This document shows positions 20,761 through 29,788 of a stretch of DNA of 64,000 nucleotides, piece after piece. Numbering within the stretch: the first letter of the stretch is position 1; every line of letters starts with the position of its first letter. Under the pieces are notes generated by a model. It had not been told where the DNA came from, did no database searches, and worked only from the letters and a program-made list of their open reading frames with translations. Origin of the DNA: Aquabacterium sp. A7-Y. Its GTDB lineage: Bacteria; Pseudomonadota; Gammaproteobacteria; Burkholderiales; Burkholderiaceae_C. The stretch spans positions 42,695 through 106,694 of the forward strand of contig NZ_JAPFBW010000025.1 in NCBI RefSeq assembly GCF_026153205.1. The letters run 5' to 3'. Position numbers and translations under genes: made by a program.

Positions 20761-23628
20761 TTATTTGGTGAGGACAAAACCCTTGAGCTTGGCGAAGGCC
20801 TGGTCGAGCAGCGCCTTCTGCTGCTCCTGGTGCAGGTGGGCGTAACCCACTGCCGGCGAGGCCGAGGCAGGACGACCGGCGTAACCCAGCTTCTGCCCTT
20901 CGCTCATGTTCTCGTGGATGTAGTGCTGCACGAAAAACCAGGCGCCCTGGTTCTGCGGCTCGTCCTGGCACCACACGACATCGGCGAGGTTGGGGTACTT
21001 CTTCAGCTCCGCCGAGAAGGCCTTGTGCGGGAAGGGATAGAGCTGTTCGACGCGGATGATCGCGACGTCGCCCGCCTTTTTCTCCTCGCGCTTCTTGATC
21101 AGGTCGTAGTAGACCTTGCCCGAGCAGGCGATCACGCGCTTGACCTTGGCCGCATCGACCTGCGCGTTCAGCTCGCCGATCACGGTGCGGAACTCGCCCT
21201 TGGTGAACTCGGTCAGCGGCGAGGTGGCATCCTTGTTCCGCAGCAGCGACTTGGGCGTCATGATGACCAGCGGCTTGCGGAACATGCGCACCTGCTGGCG
21301 GCGCAGCACGTGGAAGATCTGACTCGCCGTGGTGGGCTGCACGACCTGGATGTTGTTGTCCGCGGCCAGCTGCATGAAACGCTCCAGGCGCGCCGAGGAG
21401 TGCTCGGGGCCCTGGCCTTCGTAGCCGTGCGGCAGCATCAGGGTCAGGCCGTTGGCGCGGCCCCACTTCACTTCGCCGGAGGCGATGAACTGGTCGATCA
21501 CGACCTGCGCGCCGTTGGCGAAGTCGCCGAACTGCGCTTCCCAGATCACCAGGGTGTTCGGGTCGGCGCTGGCATAGCCGTACTCGAAGCCCAGCACTGC
21601 TTCCTCGGAGAGGATGGAGTCGATGACGACGAAGGGGGCCTGGTTGTCGGCCACGTTCTGCAGCGGGATGTAGCTGCCCTCGTCCCACTTCTCGCGCTTC
21701 TGGTCGTGCAGCACGGCGTGACGGTGCACGAAGGTGCCGCGGCCGCAGTCCTCACCCGACAGGCGCACCGGGTAACCACTGGCCACCAGGGAGGCGAAAG
21801 CCAGGTGTTCGCCCATGCCCCAGTCGACGTTGATTTCGCCGCGGCCCATCGCGGCGCGGTCGGCGATGACTTTCTCGACCAGCGGATGGATCTTCAGCGT
21901 GCTCGGGATGGTGGTGATGCGCTCGGCCAGGCGCTTGACCTCGGCCAGCGGCAGCGCCGTATCGGCGGCATCGGTCCACTTCTTGCCGAGGAAGGGCGAC
22001 CAGTCGACCGCGTACTTGCTCTTGTAGTCGGTCAGCACGGGGTCGACCGTGTGCTTGCCGGCATCCATCGCGGCGCGGTAGGCCTTGGCCATCTCGTCGG
22101 CGTCTTCCGGCGTGATGGTGCCTTGCGCCGCCAGCTTGTCGGCGTAGAGCTTTCGGGTGCCGGGGTGGGCCGCGATCTTCTTGTACATCAGCGGCTGGGT
22201 CAGCGAGGGTGTGTCCTGCTCGTTGTGGCCCAGCTTGCGGAAGCAGACGATGTCGACCACCACGTCCTTGTTGAACTCCTGGCGGTAGTCCAGCGCCAAC
22301 TGGGTGGCCAGCACGACGGCCTCGGGGTCGTCGCCGTTGACGTGCAGCACCGGCGCTTCGATCATCTTGACCACGTCGGTGCAGTACAGCGTCGAGCGGC
22401 TGTCGCGCGGGTCGGAGGTGGTGAAGCCGATCTGGTTGTTGATGACGATGTGCACCGTGCCGCCGGTGTAGTAGCCCCGGGTCTGGGCCAGCGCCAGCGT
22501 CTCCATCACCACACCCTGGCCCGCGAAGGCCGCGTCGCCGTGCACCAGCACCGGCAGCACCTGGTCGCCGTCCTGGTCGCCGCGGCGGTCCATGCGGGCC
22601 TTGACCGAGCCCTCGACCACCGGGTTGACGATCTCCAGGTGCGAGGGGTTGAAGGCCAGGCTCAGGTGGACCGGGCCGCCGGGGGTCGAGACGTCGCTCG
22701 AAAAGCCCTGGTGGTATTTCACGTCGCCGGCCGGCAGGTCTTCGGGCGCGGTGTGTTCGAACTCCGAGAACAGGTCCTTCGGCGTCTTGCCCAGGGTGTT
22801 CACGAGCACGTTGAGGCGGCCGCGGTGCGCCATGCCGATGACGATCTCCTGAACGCCCTTCTCGCCGCCGCGCTTGATCAGTTCGTCCATCGAGGCGATG
22901 AAGCTCTCGCCGCCTTCGAGCGAGAAGCGCTTCTGGCCGACGTACTTGGTGTGCAGGTAGCGCTCCAGGCCCTCGGCCGCGGTCAGGCGCTCGAGGATGG
23001 ACTTCTTCTTTTCCGGCGTGAAGGCCGGCTTGGAGCGGATGGGTTCGAGGTGCTGCTGCCACCAGCGCTTTTCACCCGGCTCCGTGATGTGCATGAACTC
23101 GGCGCCGATGGTGCCGCAGTAGGTCTCGCGCAAGGCCTGCACGATCTCGCGCAGGGTCATCTGCTCGGCCTTGGTGAAATAGGTGTTCGTCGCGCTGAAC
23201 GTGATGTCCATGTCGGACTCGGTCAGGTCGTAGAACGCCGGCTCGAGTTCGGGGATCTTGGGACGCTCCTGGCGCTTGAGCGGGTCGAGGTCGGCCCAGC
23301 GGGAACCGAGGAAACGATAGGCAGCGATCAGGGACTGGACGTGGACCTGCTTGCGGGCAACGGCGAGGTCGGTGCTGCTGGCCTTGACGGCGAAGGCGTT
23401 GGACTTGGCGCGCTGCGCGAAGGACTCGATCACCGGGGCGTGCGGCACGTCGCGCGACTCGGAGCCGTCGGCGGCAGGCACGTTCTGGAGGGCGTCGAAG
23501 TAGGCACGCCAGTTGTCCGGCACCGAGCCGGGGTTGTCGAGGTACTGCTCGTACAACTCTTCCACGTAGGGCGCGTTGCCCCCGAACAGGTACGAATTCG
23601 ACCTGTATTGCTGCATCATTTCGCTCAC
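20761..23628 (-). CDS. sucA: 2-oxoglutarate dehydrogenase E1 component
   Basis: Thiamine-diphosphate enzyme of 955 residues, the normal size for SucA. It begins with the E2-binding N-terminal segment (YLFGGNAPYVEELYEQYLDN). Then come MAHRGRLNVLVN, the TPP-binding region GDAAFAGQGVVMETL to NNQIGFTT, and a transketolase-like pyrimidine domain (GHNEQDTPS; LPHGYEGQGPEHSSARLERF). It decarboxylates 2-oxoglutarate as the first gene of sucA-sucB-lpdA. A GGTGAG Shine-Dalgarno element lies just before the start. Confidence 0.98.
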   Translation of the reverse strand: MSEMMQQYRSNSYLFGGNAPYVEELYEQYLDNPGSVPDNWRAYFDALQNVPAADGSESRDVPHAPVIESFAQRAKSNAFAVKASSTDLAVARKQVHVQSLIAAYRFLGSRWADLDPLKRQERPKIPELEPAFYDLTESDMDITFSATNTYFTKAEQMTLREIVQALRETYCGTIGAEFMHITEPGEKRWWQQHLEPIRSKPAFTPEKKKSILERLTAAEGLERYLHTKYVGQKRFSLEGGESFIASMDELIKRGGEKGVQEIVIGMAHRGRLNVLVNTLGKTPKDLFSEFEHTAPEDLPAGDVKYHQGFSSDVSTPGGPVHLSLAFNPSHLEIVNPVVEGSVKARMDRRGDQDGDQVLPVLVHGDAAFAGQGVVMETLALAQTRGYYTGGTVHIVINNQIGFTTSDPRDSRSTLYCTDVVKMIEAPVLHVNGDDPEAVVLATQLALDYRQEFNKDVVVDIVCFRKLGHNEQDTPSLTQPLMYKKIAAHPGTRKLYADKLAAQGTITPEDADEMAKAYRAAMDAGKHTVDPVLTDYKSKYAVDWSPFLGKKWTDAADTALPLAEVKRLAERITTIPSTLKIHPLVEKVIADRAAMGRGEINVDWGMGEHLAFASLVASGYPVRLSGEDCGRGTFVHRHAVLHDQKREKWDEGSYIPLQNVADNQAPFVVIDSILSEEAVLGFEYGYASADPNTLVIWEAQFGDFANGAQVVIDQFIASGEVKWGRANGLTLMLPHGYEGQGPEHSSARLERFMQLAADNNIQVVQPTTASQIFHVLRRQQVRMFRKPLVIMTPKSLLRNKDATSPLTEFTKGEFRTVIGELNAQVDAAKVKRVIACSGKVYYDLIKKREEKKAGDVAIIRVEQLYPFPHKAFSAELKKYPNLADVVWCQDEPQNQGAWFFVQHYIHENMSEGQKLGYAGRPASASPAVGYAHLHQEQQKALLDQAFAKLKGFVLTK

Positions 23629-23878
23629 CTTTCACCCCGGTTTCCAGGGTTGTTGGCTGGTTGGACAACCTTCCGCGACACGGCTTGACCGGTTGGCGGA
23701 TTGCGACCCGCCTTTACTCTGGAATCAATACAGAAACCAGCAAAGGGGACGGGAAGGACTTATTTGTCAGACGGCGCACTCTAACACCGTTGCAATTCTG
23801 CCGCTAATGCAGCAGTTCGCTGCGATGTGAAGCATCTCTCGAAGCACAGGCGGCCCGGAACGGGCGATCGGTGTGGCA
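23629..23878. other. Intergenic region upstream of sucA
   Basis: About 250 bp, less GC-rich than its surroundings, between sucA and the small lipoprotein gene, both on the minus strand. It must hold the sucA promoter. AT-rich stretches occur at 23730-23820, including a TTGCAA on the minus strand, but no well-spaced -35/-10 pair stands out. No gene is seen. Confidence 0.5.
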
Positions 23879-24154
23879 TCAGGGAGACACCGGAGCCGAG
23901 GCGGCGCCCTCCAAAGGCTCGAACTGCGAGGCCGGGGCGGCCCCGTCGCCGCTGGCCGGCAGGCGGGTCGACCCGCCGATGCCGACACCCACGCCGCCGC
24001 GCCCCACCCCGACGCTGCCGCCGATGCGGCCCCCCGAGCCGATCGAGACGCCGACGTTGCCGAAGCCCACCGGCACCGACAGACCGACGCCGACCGAGCT
24101 GCAAGCGCTCAGCGCGAGCGTGGACACGAGGAGAATCAAAGGCTTGCGTTGCAT
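23879..24154 (-). CDS. Small glycine/valine-rich lipoprotein
   Basis: Exported protein of 91 residues. Its signal peptide ends in the lipobox LSAC (Cys18), so it should be a lipoprotein. The mature part is an alternating Gly/Val/Ser/Ile pattern (SVGVGLSVPVGFGNVGVSIG and RGGVGVGIGG) with almost no charge, then a short Ala/Pro/Glu tail. The alternation suggests beta-strands or a glycine-zipper-like surface. I do not recognise a named family. It stands alone between the sucA promoter region and the Tim44-like gene, same strand. Confidence 0.75.
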   Translation of the reverse strand: MQRKPLILLVSTLALSACSSVGVGLSVPVGFGNVGVSIGSGGRIGGSVGVGRGGVGVGIGGSTRLPASGDGAAPASQFEPLEGAASAPVSP

Positions 24155-24307
24155 GACAGGGGATCTTAGGGGTGATCCCGCCGGAAGTCATGCGCGAGCG
24201 CCGGGCAACCCCGACGCCGTCAGTGCTGCCGGACACTCCCGCTGGGGCGGGGGCATCCGGCCGGAACACCTGCAGCCGGGCGGCTGCAGTCGGGACAGGC
24301 CGGGGTC

Positions 24308-25255
24308 TCAGGAGACCTGGGTGATGCCCGCAATGGCCCAGTCGCGGCTCTCATCGAGCGGGCGCACGAAGTGCCAGACCTCATCGAAACGCTCGGCCGC
24401 CGCATCGGCCTGCTCCCGGATCAGGCCGTGGAAGCGCACGCTGACCACCCACTGGCCGTCATCGCGGGCGCGATCCAGCACCTGGGCATCGAGTTGCAGC
24501 ACGTCGGTCTGCTGGCTGGCGCCCTTGCGGTCCTGCAGGTCCAGGCGCAGCGAGGCGAACAGCTCCGGCGTGGTGAACTTGCGCAGGTCCTCGACCTCGC
24601 CCGCGTCGTTGGCGGCCTGCAGGCGGATGAACAAGGTCTTGGCGACCCGCTCGAAGCCCGCAGCATCGAAGTCAGCGCTGTCGAAGCTGGCCGCGGAACC
24701 CGACTTGCCGAGCTGGATGCCACCGACGGGTGCCGCCGCATCCAGGCCGCTGCGCTGCAGCGGCTGTGCGGGGGCGGCGCCGAAGCCGGCCGCCGAACCG
24801 CTCGCCGCTCCCGCCCCGGCGAACTGCAAACCGGACGGAGCGCCGCGCGAGGCGCCGCCGGCGAAGCGGCGCATCAGGAAGCGGATCAGGAAAAAGGCGG
24901 CGCCGGCCAGCAGCATCAAGGTCAGGATGTTGGCCATGCCTTCGCCCAAGCCGAGATGGCTCATCAGCGCAGCCAGGCCCAGGCCGGCGGCGATGCCGGC
25001 GATCGGGCCCAACCAGGAGCGCTTGCCTGCTGCGGCTGCCGCGCCGGCTGCGGCCGGAGCCGCCGCGGCGGCGGGCTGCGCCTGGGTCGGCGGGGTCTGC
25101 GGGCTCTGTGTGGGCTGCGGGCTGGCCTGGCGCTGCATGCCGACGCTCTTGCCGCCACCGATGCGCTTGGCCTCGGCGTCCAGCGGGGCGCCGGCCAGGC
25201 TCAGGCCGGCAACAGCCATCGACAGCGCGACGAGAAAAGTCTTCAAGGTCTTCAC
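24308..25255 (-). CDS. Tim44-like domain membrane protein
   Basis: Protein of 315 residues. It begins with a signal-like segment (TFLVALSMAVAGLSLAGAP), then a Gln/Pro/Ala-rich stretch and two hydrophobic helices (GPIAGIAAGLGLAALMSHLG; ILTLMLLAGAAFFLIRFLM). A second low-complexity linker leads to a C-terminal Tim44/MRPL45-type domain (VAKTLFIRLQAANDAGEVED to DWAIAGITQVS). The start is a GTG giving VKTLKTFLVAL, with GGAGA 5-6 nt before it. The nearest ATG would add about 50 basic residues that do not look like a protein. Bacterial Tim44-like proteins are widespread, with unproven function in membrane transport or assembly. It is divergent from the LysR gene. Confidence 0.85.
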   Translation of the reverse strand: MKTLKTFLVALSMAVAGLSLAGAPLDAEAKRIGGGKSVGMQRQASPQPTQSPQTPPTQAQPAAAAAPAAAGAAAAAGKRSWLGPIAGIAAGLGLAALMSHLGLGEGMANILTLMLLAGAAFFLIRFLMRRFAGGASRGAPSGLQFAGAGAASGSAAGFGAAPAQPLQRSGLDAAAPVGGIQLGKSGSAASFDSADFDAAGFERVAKTLFIRLQAANDAGEVEDLRKFTTPELFASLRLDLQDRKGASQQTDVLQLDAQVLDRARDDGQWVVSVRFHGLIREQADAAAERFDEVWHFVRPLDESRDWAIAGITQVS

Positions 25256-25400
25256 AGGATCTCCTTCCGGTTCCAGCCGCCGCGCACCGGCGCGCGAAAG
25301 CGCGGGTCGTGCACGGCGGAAGCGGATGCAGAAGATACACGATACTTTCCTCTGTAAAAATATGGCATTTGCAAGATAGTAGCTTCGGAAAAAACTGATC

Positions 25401-26303
25401 ATGGCCACTCCGCTGAACTACCGCCACCTCTACTATTTCTGGGTGGTCGCCAAGGAAGGCGGCATCGCCCGCGCGGCCGAGCGGCTGGACATGGCGGTGC
25501 AGACCGTCAGCGCGCAGGTGCGCGAGCTGGAGCGTTCGCTCGGCCACACCCTGCTGAAGCCGGCCGGCCGGGGCGTGGCGCTGACCGAGGCAGGGGCTGC
25601 CGCGATGGCGCAGGCCGAGCAGATCTTCCAGCTCGGTGAGCAGTTGCCGGCGCTGGTGCACGAGGCGGCCACCGAACGCAGCGTGCGGCTGGCGGTGGGC
25701 ATCTCGGACGGCCTGCCCAAGCTGGCCGTGCCGCACCTGCTGCGGCCGGCGATGGAGAGCCGCGACGTGCGGCTGCTGTGCCACGAGGACGAGATCGACG
25801 ACCTGCTGGCCGACCTGGCGCTGCACCGGCTCGACGTGGTGCTGTCGGACCGCCCTGCCCCGGCCAACCCCAACCTCAAGCTCTACAGCCATGCGCTGGG
25901 CGACACGCCGGTCGCCTGGTATGCGCCGCAGGACCTGCTGGAAGGCGTGCCGCGCGACTTCCCGGGCTGTCTGGCGCAGTTGCCGGTGCTGCTGCCCACC
26001 ACCCATGCGGCGCTGCGCGCGCGGCTGGACCATTGGTTCGAGCGCGTCGGCGTGCGGCCGCGCGTGGTCGGCGAGTTCGAGGACAGCGCGCTGCTGGCCG
26101 CTTTCGGGCGCACCGGCGCGGGGGCCTTCCCGGCGCCCCAATGGTCACACGACGAGCTGACGCGGGTGCATGGCCTGCAATGGCTCGGACCGTGCACGGG
26201 CGTGGCCGAGCACTTCCACCTGATCACCGCCGAGCGGCGCATCCAGCATCCGCTCGTGCAGCGGCTGGTCGCTGCAGCTGCCGCAGCGCACCCGCCGGCC
26301 TGA
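25401..26303 (+). CDS. nhaR: LysR-family transcriptional regulator, NhaR type
   Basis: Protein of 300 residues with an N-terminal LysR winged helix-turn-helix (NYRHLYYFWVVAKEGGIARA; QTVSAQVRELERSLG). Its effector domain begins at about residue 90 (VRLAVGISDGLPKLAVPHLL). The FWVVAKEGGI and AVGISDGLPKL stretches are characteristic of NhaR, which in E. coli activates a Na+/H+ antiporter gene and osmC. No nhaA is in the window, so the regulon here is unknown. Its start is 145 bp from the divergent Tim44-like gene, which could be a target. Confidence 0.85.
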   Translation: MATPLNYRHLYYFWVVAKEGGIARAAERLDMAVQTVSAQVRELERSLGHTLLKPAGRGVALTEAGAAAMAQAEQIFQLGEQLPALVHEAATERSVRLAVGISDGLPKLAVPHLLRPAMESRDVRLLCHEDEIDDLLADLALHRLDVVLSDRPAPANPNLKLYSHALGDTPVAWYAPQDLLEGVPRDFPGCLAQLPVLLPTTHAALRARLDHWFERVGVRPRVVGEFEDSALLAAFGRTGAGAFPAPQWSHDELTRVHGLQWLGPCTGVAEHFHLITAERRIQHPLVQRLVAAAAAAHPPA

Positions 26304-26361
26304 GGCGCGTGCAGCCTGGCGCACGCGACCGCAGGCGGGGGCAAGCGGCGGCAGCCCGGCG

Positions 26362-26388
26362 AAAAAAAGCCGCCCCGGGGGGCGGCTT
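26362..26388 (-). terminator. Rho-independent terminator of the porin gene
   Basis: On the minus strand the 8-bp stem AAGCCGCC/GGCGGCTT, with a C/G-rich loop that can extend the stem, is followed by seven T residues. It lies 33 bp downstream of the porin stop codon. The T-run is on the minus strand only, so it serves the porin rather than the convergent LysR gene. Confidence 0.85.
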
Positions 26389-26420
26389 GAACTCTCTCTC
26401 TTCGTGAAGGCCGAAATCGC

Positions 26421-27356
26421 TCAGAAGTTGTGCTTGAGGCCGAAGTCCACGCCGGTCTTGTCGCTGTCGGCCTCGCTGTCGTTGGCCACGTCGACATAGA
26501 CGACGGTGCGCTTGGACAGCGGGTAGTGGTAGCCGATGCCGAACTTGGACGACAGGTCCTCGTCCGGGTCCTTGGCTTCGAGCTTGCTGTAGCCGACGCG
26601 CAGCTCGCCGCCGCCCAGCGGGGCGGTGGCACCGACCAGGAAGGAGCGGCGCTTGTCGCCGTCGGTGTTCTTGCCCGAGCCGAAGGCGCCGAGCAGCTTG
26701 GCCGGCCCCAAGTCGTAGGAGCCGCCCACCAGGTGCCAGGTCGCGTCTTCCTTGGCCGACTTGTCGAAGCCATAGCTCACCGACAGGGGGCCGGCGGCAT
26801 AAGCGAGGTTCAGGCCATAGGTGGCCTTGGTGTCGTTGCCGGCCACTTCATCGGCACTGACCTGGGCCTGGGCCTTGAAGCCGCCCAGCTCGGGCGTCGA
26901 GTAGGTGATGGCGTTGTTCTTGCGCTGCGGCGCGACCGTGCCCAGCAGGTTGCCCTCGTGTGCTGCCACGGTGTCGCCGCCCCATGGGTCGAGCGGGTTC
27001 GAGACGTTGCGCACGGGCGTGTATTCGCGACCGAGCGTCACGGTGCCGAAACCACCCTGCAGGCCAAGCACCGAGCGGCCATGCCAGAAGGGGTTGGACG
27101 AAGAGACCGTACCGTCGTCCGCCGAGAAGCGGTGCTCGATGTTGAAGATGGCCTTCAGGCCGCCACCCAGGTCCTCGCTGCCGCGCAGGCCCAGGCGGCT
27201 GCCCGAGCCCTGCTGCATCTTCCACGTGTCGTCGCCGATGTTGCGTGCCAGGCCGAGGTCGACACGCCCGTAGAGCGTGACATTGGACTGGGTTTGCGCC
27301 AGCGCGGGGGCAGCGGACAAGACGGCGAGCGTGGTCAGCAGGATGGTGTTTTTCAT
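26421..27356 (-). CDS. Gram-negative porin, Burkholderiales trimeric type
   Basis: Outer-membrane protein of 311 residues. It has a cleavable signal peptide (MKNTILLTTLAVLSAAPALA followed by QTQSNVTLYGRVDLGL). Strand motifs GSRLGLRGSEDLGGGLKA and GGFGTVTLGREYTP are typical of OmpC/Omp32-like betaproteobacterial porins. It ends in GLKHNF with the terminal Phe needed for BAM recognition. It probably forms a 16-stranded trimer for small solutes. It is monocistronic with a strong terminator. Confidence 0.93.
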   Translation of the reverse strand: MKNTILLTTLAVLSAAPALAQTQSNVTLYGRVDLGLARNIGDDTWKMQQGSGSRLGLRGSEDLGGGLKAIFNIEHRFSADDGTVSSSNPFWHGRSVLGLQGGFGTVTLGREYTPVRNVSNPLDPWGGDTVAAHEGNLLGTVAPQRKNNAITYSTPELGGFKAQAQVSADEVAGNDTKATYGLNLAYAAGPLSVSYGFDKSAKEDATWHLVGGSYDLGPAKLLGAFGSGKNTDGDKRRSFLVGATAPLGGGELRVGYSKLEAKDPDEDLSSKFGIGYHYPLSKRTVVYVDVANDSEADSDKTGVDFGLKHNF

Positions 27357-27612
27357 GAGTCCTCGGTGATGCTTGGTGTGTGATACCGGAGATGTCCATG
27401 CGCCAGCGCCGCCACGACGGGCGGCCTTGGCGCCGACGGCGGCATTGGGCCGGTGGACCGCAAAGCGGACATGACAGCTCGGAAATCACCGCCAAGACGC
27501 TCGGCCTTCACACGGCCGTCAAGCAGCTCGGCTCACACTGCAACAACGGGGACTCGGGCCGCCCTTCGGGGCGGCTGCGTTGCCGGGGCGCGCCATGCGC
27601 CCCGGCCTACTC
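27357..27612. other. Intergenic region between the porin and GH39-like genes
   Basis: It holds the porin promoter and the 3' end of the GH39-like transcript. A hairpin with arms GCCGCCC and GGGCGGC lies near 27558-27575. It is not followed by a T-run on the minus strand, so it is at best a weak terminator. No gene is seen. Confidence 0.4.
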
Positions 27613-29526
27613 TCAGAAGGCTGCAGCGCCGGGCAGCTCGAACAGCACCGGTCCTTGCAGCAGGAAGCGGTTGCTGCCGGACAGCGTCACACGCTGCCCG
27701 TCCAGCAGGCGCGCAGCCGCCGGAACGAAGGGCAAGGTGGCGTTCACGTTGTCGCGCAAAGGCCACACCGCCCAGCCGCGACCCTGCAGGAGGACCGCGC
27801 AGTAAGCCGCTTCGCACCAGCCGTCCTGCAGCGTCGCGCCGCGCAGCCAGCGGCTCACCTCGGCATAGGCCAGGCCCACCGGCGTCATCGTGACCCAGTC
27901 CTCGTTCGACAGCAGCGCCTTTTCGGGCAGCCGGCCTTCCATGGTGTAGTAGTTGTAGTTGCCGACACCGGCCGCGGCCATCGTCAGCAGCGCACGGGCG
28001 TTGAGGCGGGCGTGCTCCACTTGCGGGTCCAGGCCCGGGCACACGACGGCACCCGCTGTGCAGGTCGAATCGCCCTCGGTGTTCCAGATCGGCAGGTGGC
28101 CCAGGCCGTGGCGTTCGGCCAGCGAGCGCATGTTGTACTGGAAGGAGGCCGCGACCTCGGCGTCCGCGCTGCCGTAGTAGTGGTAGGACAGGATGTCGAC
28201 GTGCTGGGCCGCGCCGTCGTCAAGGTAGTTCTCCAGCCAGTGCTGACCGATCCAGCTGATGTTGGCCGCGATGATCTTGTTGGCCGGGTCGATGGCCTTC
28301 AGCTCCTCGGCCGCGATGGCGGTCATCTCGGCGAGCTGCCGGGTGCCGCCGCGCCAGAAGCCGTTGTAGTTGGCTTCGTTCCACACCTCCCAGTAGCGGA
28401 TGCGGCCCTTGTAGCGTTGGCCGAGCTCGCGCACGAAGCGGCGGAAGGCCTCGACGTCCTTCAGGCCCGAGACGGCGCCGTCGGGACCGGCCACGCCGCT
28501 GAGGGTGGGGTCGCTGGCGGCCCAGGTCGGGGTGCCGGAGAAGGTGTAGACCAGCTCGGAGCCGAAACGCGCCGAGTTGAAGACGTAGTAGTCCAGCCGC
28601 CGCGCGCTGCCGTTGTTGACCCAGTCGATGGGTGCATCCTCGGGCTGCAGCAGGCGCCAGGTGGTGCCGGTGTCGTGCAGGCGCAGCACCTCCACGCCCA
28701 GCGCGGGCCAGCTGTTGTGCTGGCCCAGCTTGTTGACGTGCATGCCACTGAACAGCGGCGAGACCGGCTGGCCCTTGGCCTGCGCCAGCAGGTGGGGACG
28801 CGACTCGATCATCTCGAAATCGTCGATCAGGATGGGCGTGTTCAGCTCGTGGTGCGCGACACGGAAGCTGCCGCTCTGGTCGGCGTAGGGGAAGGCCGCC
28901 TTGAGCGTCAGCGGCTGCCACGCGCCAGTGCCGACCACGGTCTGCTGCGCCAGCGAATCCCAGGGTTGGACGTCGTGGCGCAGCATCAGCGTGGCTTTCA
29001 CGCCGGCCGGCAGCTTGTACTTCACGCGCACCTCATAGACGCGGCCCTGCTTCAGCAGATAGGGCCGGTACAGGGTGGCGTCGCCGGTGCCCTTGCCCAG
29101 CAGCGTGAAGGACTGGGCGCCGGTGCCGGTCGCGGCATCGTTGCTCTTGGCGGCGCTCCAGGTCGCGCCGTTGTAGGCGTTGACGGTCCAGCCTGGGGCC
29201 CGCGAAGAGAAAGCCTCCTCGAAGGTGGAGCGGGCTACCACGAGCGGCGCGACGACCGCCGGCGCGGCGGCGGCGACCTGCAGCTCGGTCAGTCCCGCGA
29301 GCGGCGCGAGCGCCGTCGGCAGCGGCGTGGTCGACGCCGGCATCGCGGTCAGCTGCAGCGAAGGGCTGGAGGTGGTGGCAACCGGCTGCCCGGTGACCGG
29401 GGCCGTGACGCTTTGTGCGGGGGACGGGGAAGCATCCGCGCCGCCGCCGCCCCCACCGCCGCAGGCCGTCAGGACCAGGGCGGGCAGGACGAGGAGCGCG
29501 AGCGAGGCGATCGGTTTCATGGACAT
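27613..29526 (-). CDS. GH39-like glycoside hydrolase lipoprotein
   Basis: Exported protein of 637 residues. The signal peptide ends in lipobox LTAC (Cys22), followed by seven glycines. A beta-rich carbohydrate-binding-like domain (about 100-250, including PILIDDFEMIES) precedes a TIM-barrel hydrolase domain. The likely acid/base glutamate is in EVWNEANYNGFW (about E383) and the likely nucleophile in IWNTEGD (about E484), a GH39/clan GH-A layout as in PslG-type exopolysaccharide hydrolases. The substrate is unknown. The gene stands alone with no synthesis cluster nearby, so the role is uncertain. Confidence 0.75.
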   Translation of the reverse strand: MSMKPIASLALLVLPALVLTACGGGGGGGADASPSPAQSVTAPVTGQPVATTSSPSLQLTAMPASTTPLPTALAPLAGLTELQVAAAAPAVVAPLVVARSTFEEAFSSRAPGWTVNAYNGATWSAAKSNDAATGTGAQSFTLLGKGTGDATLYRPYLLKQGRVYEVRVKYKLPAGVKATLMLRHDVQPWDSLAQQTVVGTGAWQPLTLKAAFPYADQSGSFRVAHHELNTPILIDDFEMIESRPHLLAQAKGQPVSPLFSGMHVNKLGQHNSWPALGVEVLRLHDTGTTWRLLQPEDAPIDWVNNGSARRLDYYVFNSARFGSELVYTFSGTPTWAASDPTLSGVAGPDGAVSGLKDVEAFRRFVRELGQRYKGRIRYWEVWNEANYNGFWRGGTRQLAEMTAIAAEELKAIDPANKIIAANISWIGQHWLENYLDDGAAQHVDILSYHYYGSADAEVAASFQYNMRSLAERHGLGHLPIWNTEGDSTCTAGAVVCPGLDPQVEHARLNARALLTMAAAGVGNYNYYTMEGRLPEKALLSNEDWVTMTPVGLAYAEVSRWLRGATLQDGWCEAAYCAVLLQGRGWAVWPLRDNVNATLPFVPAAARLLDGQRVTLSGSNRFLLQGPVLFELPGAAAF

Positions 29527-29788
29527 CTCGGGTTGGGGATACCCGGCTTTGCGACAGCAGTAACATCCGCTTGCGCCCTCGGCGCTGCAAAGCGCCGACC
29601 CCCGTGTGGAAGTACCGTTCGCGTAAGCCGCTGCCTGTGTCGGCGGCCTGTGCCGCCGTCATTCGCGCCCTACCGAAGGCCGGTACAGACGTGACGGCGC
29701 CTTCCGAGCACGGCGCTCCCCGCCCCTCGTTGCCGGAGAAGCGTCTCGACGTCCTTGAAACATGCGGGCTCGCCCCCGCGTGCGGACC

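Noticed and set aside
19828..23688. Plus-strand open frame of almost 1,300 codons opposite sucA
   Set aside because: Antisense shadow of sucA; composition is atypical and the minus-strand protein matches a known enzyme end to end.
29527..29788. Possible gene between the GH39-like and alpha/beta hydrolase genes
   Set aside because: Frames here are Arg/Cys-rich extensions without motifs; only leader or trailer DNA is seen.
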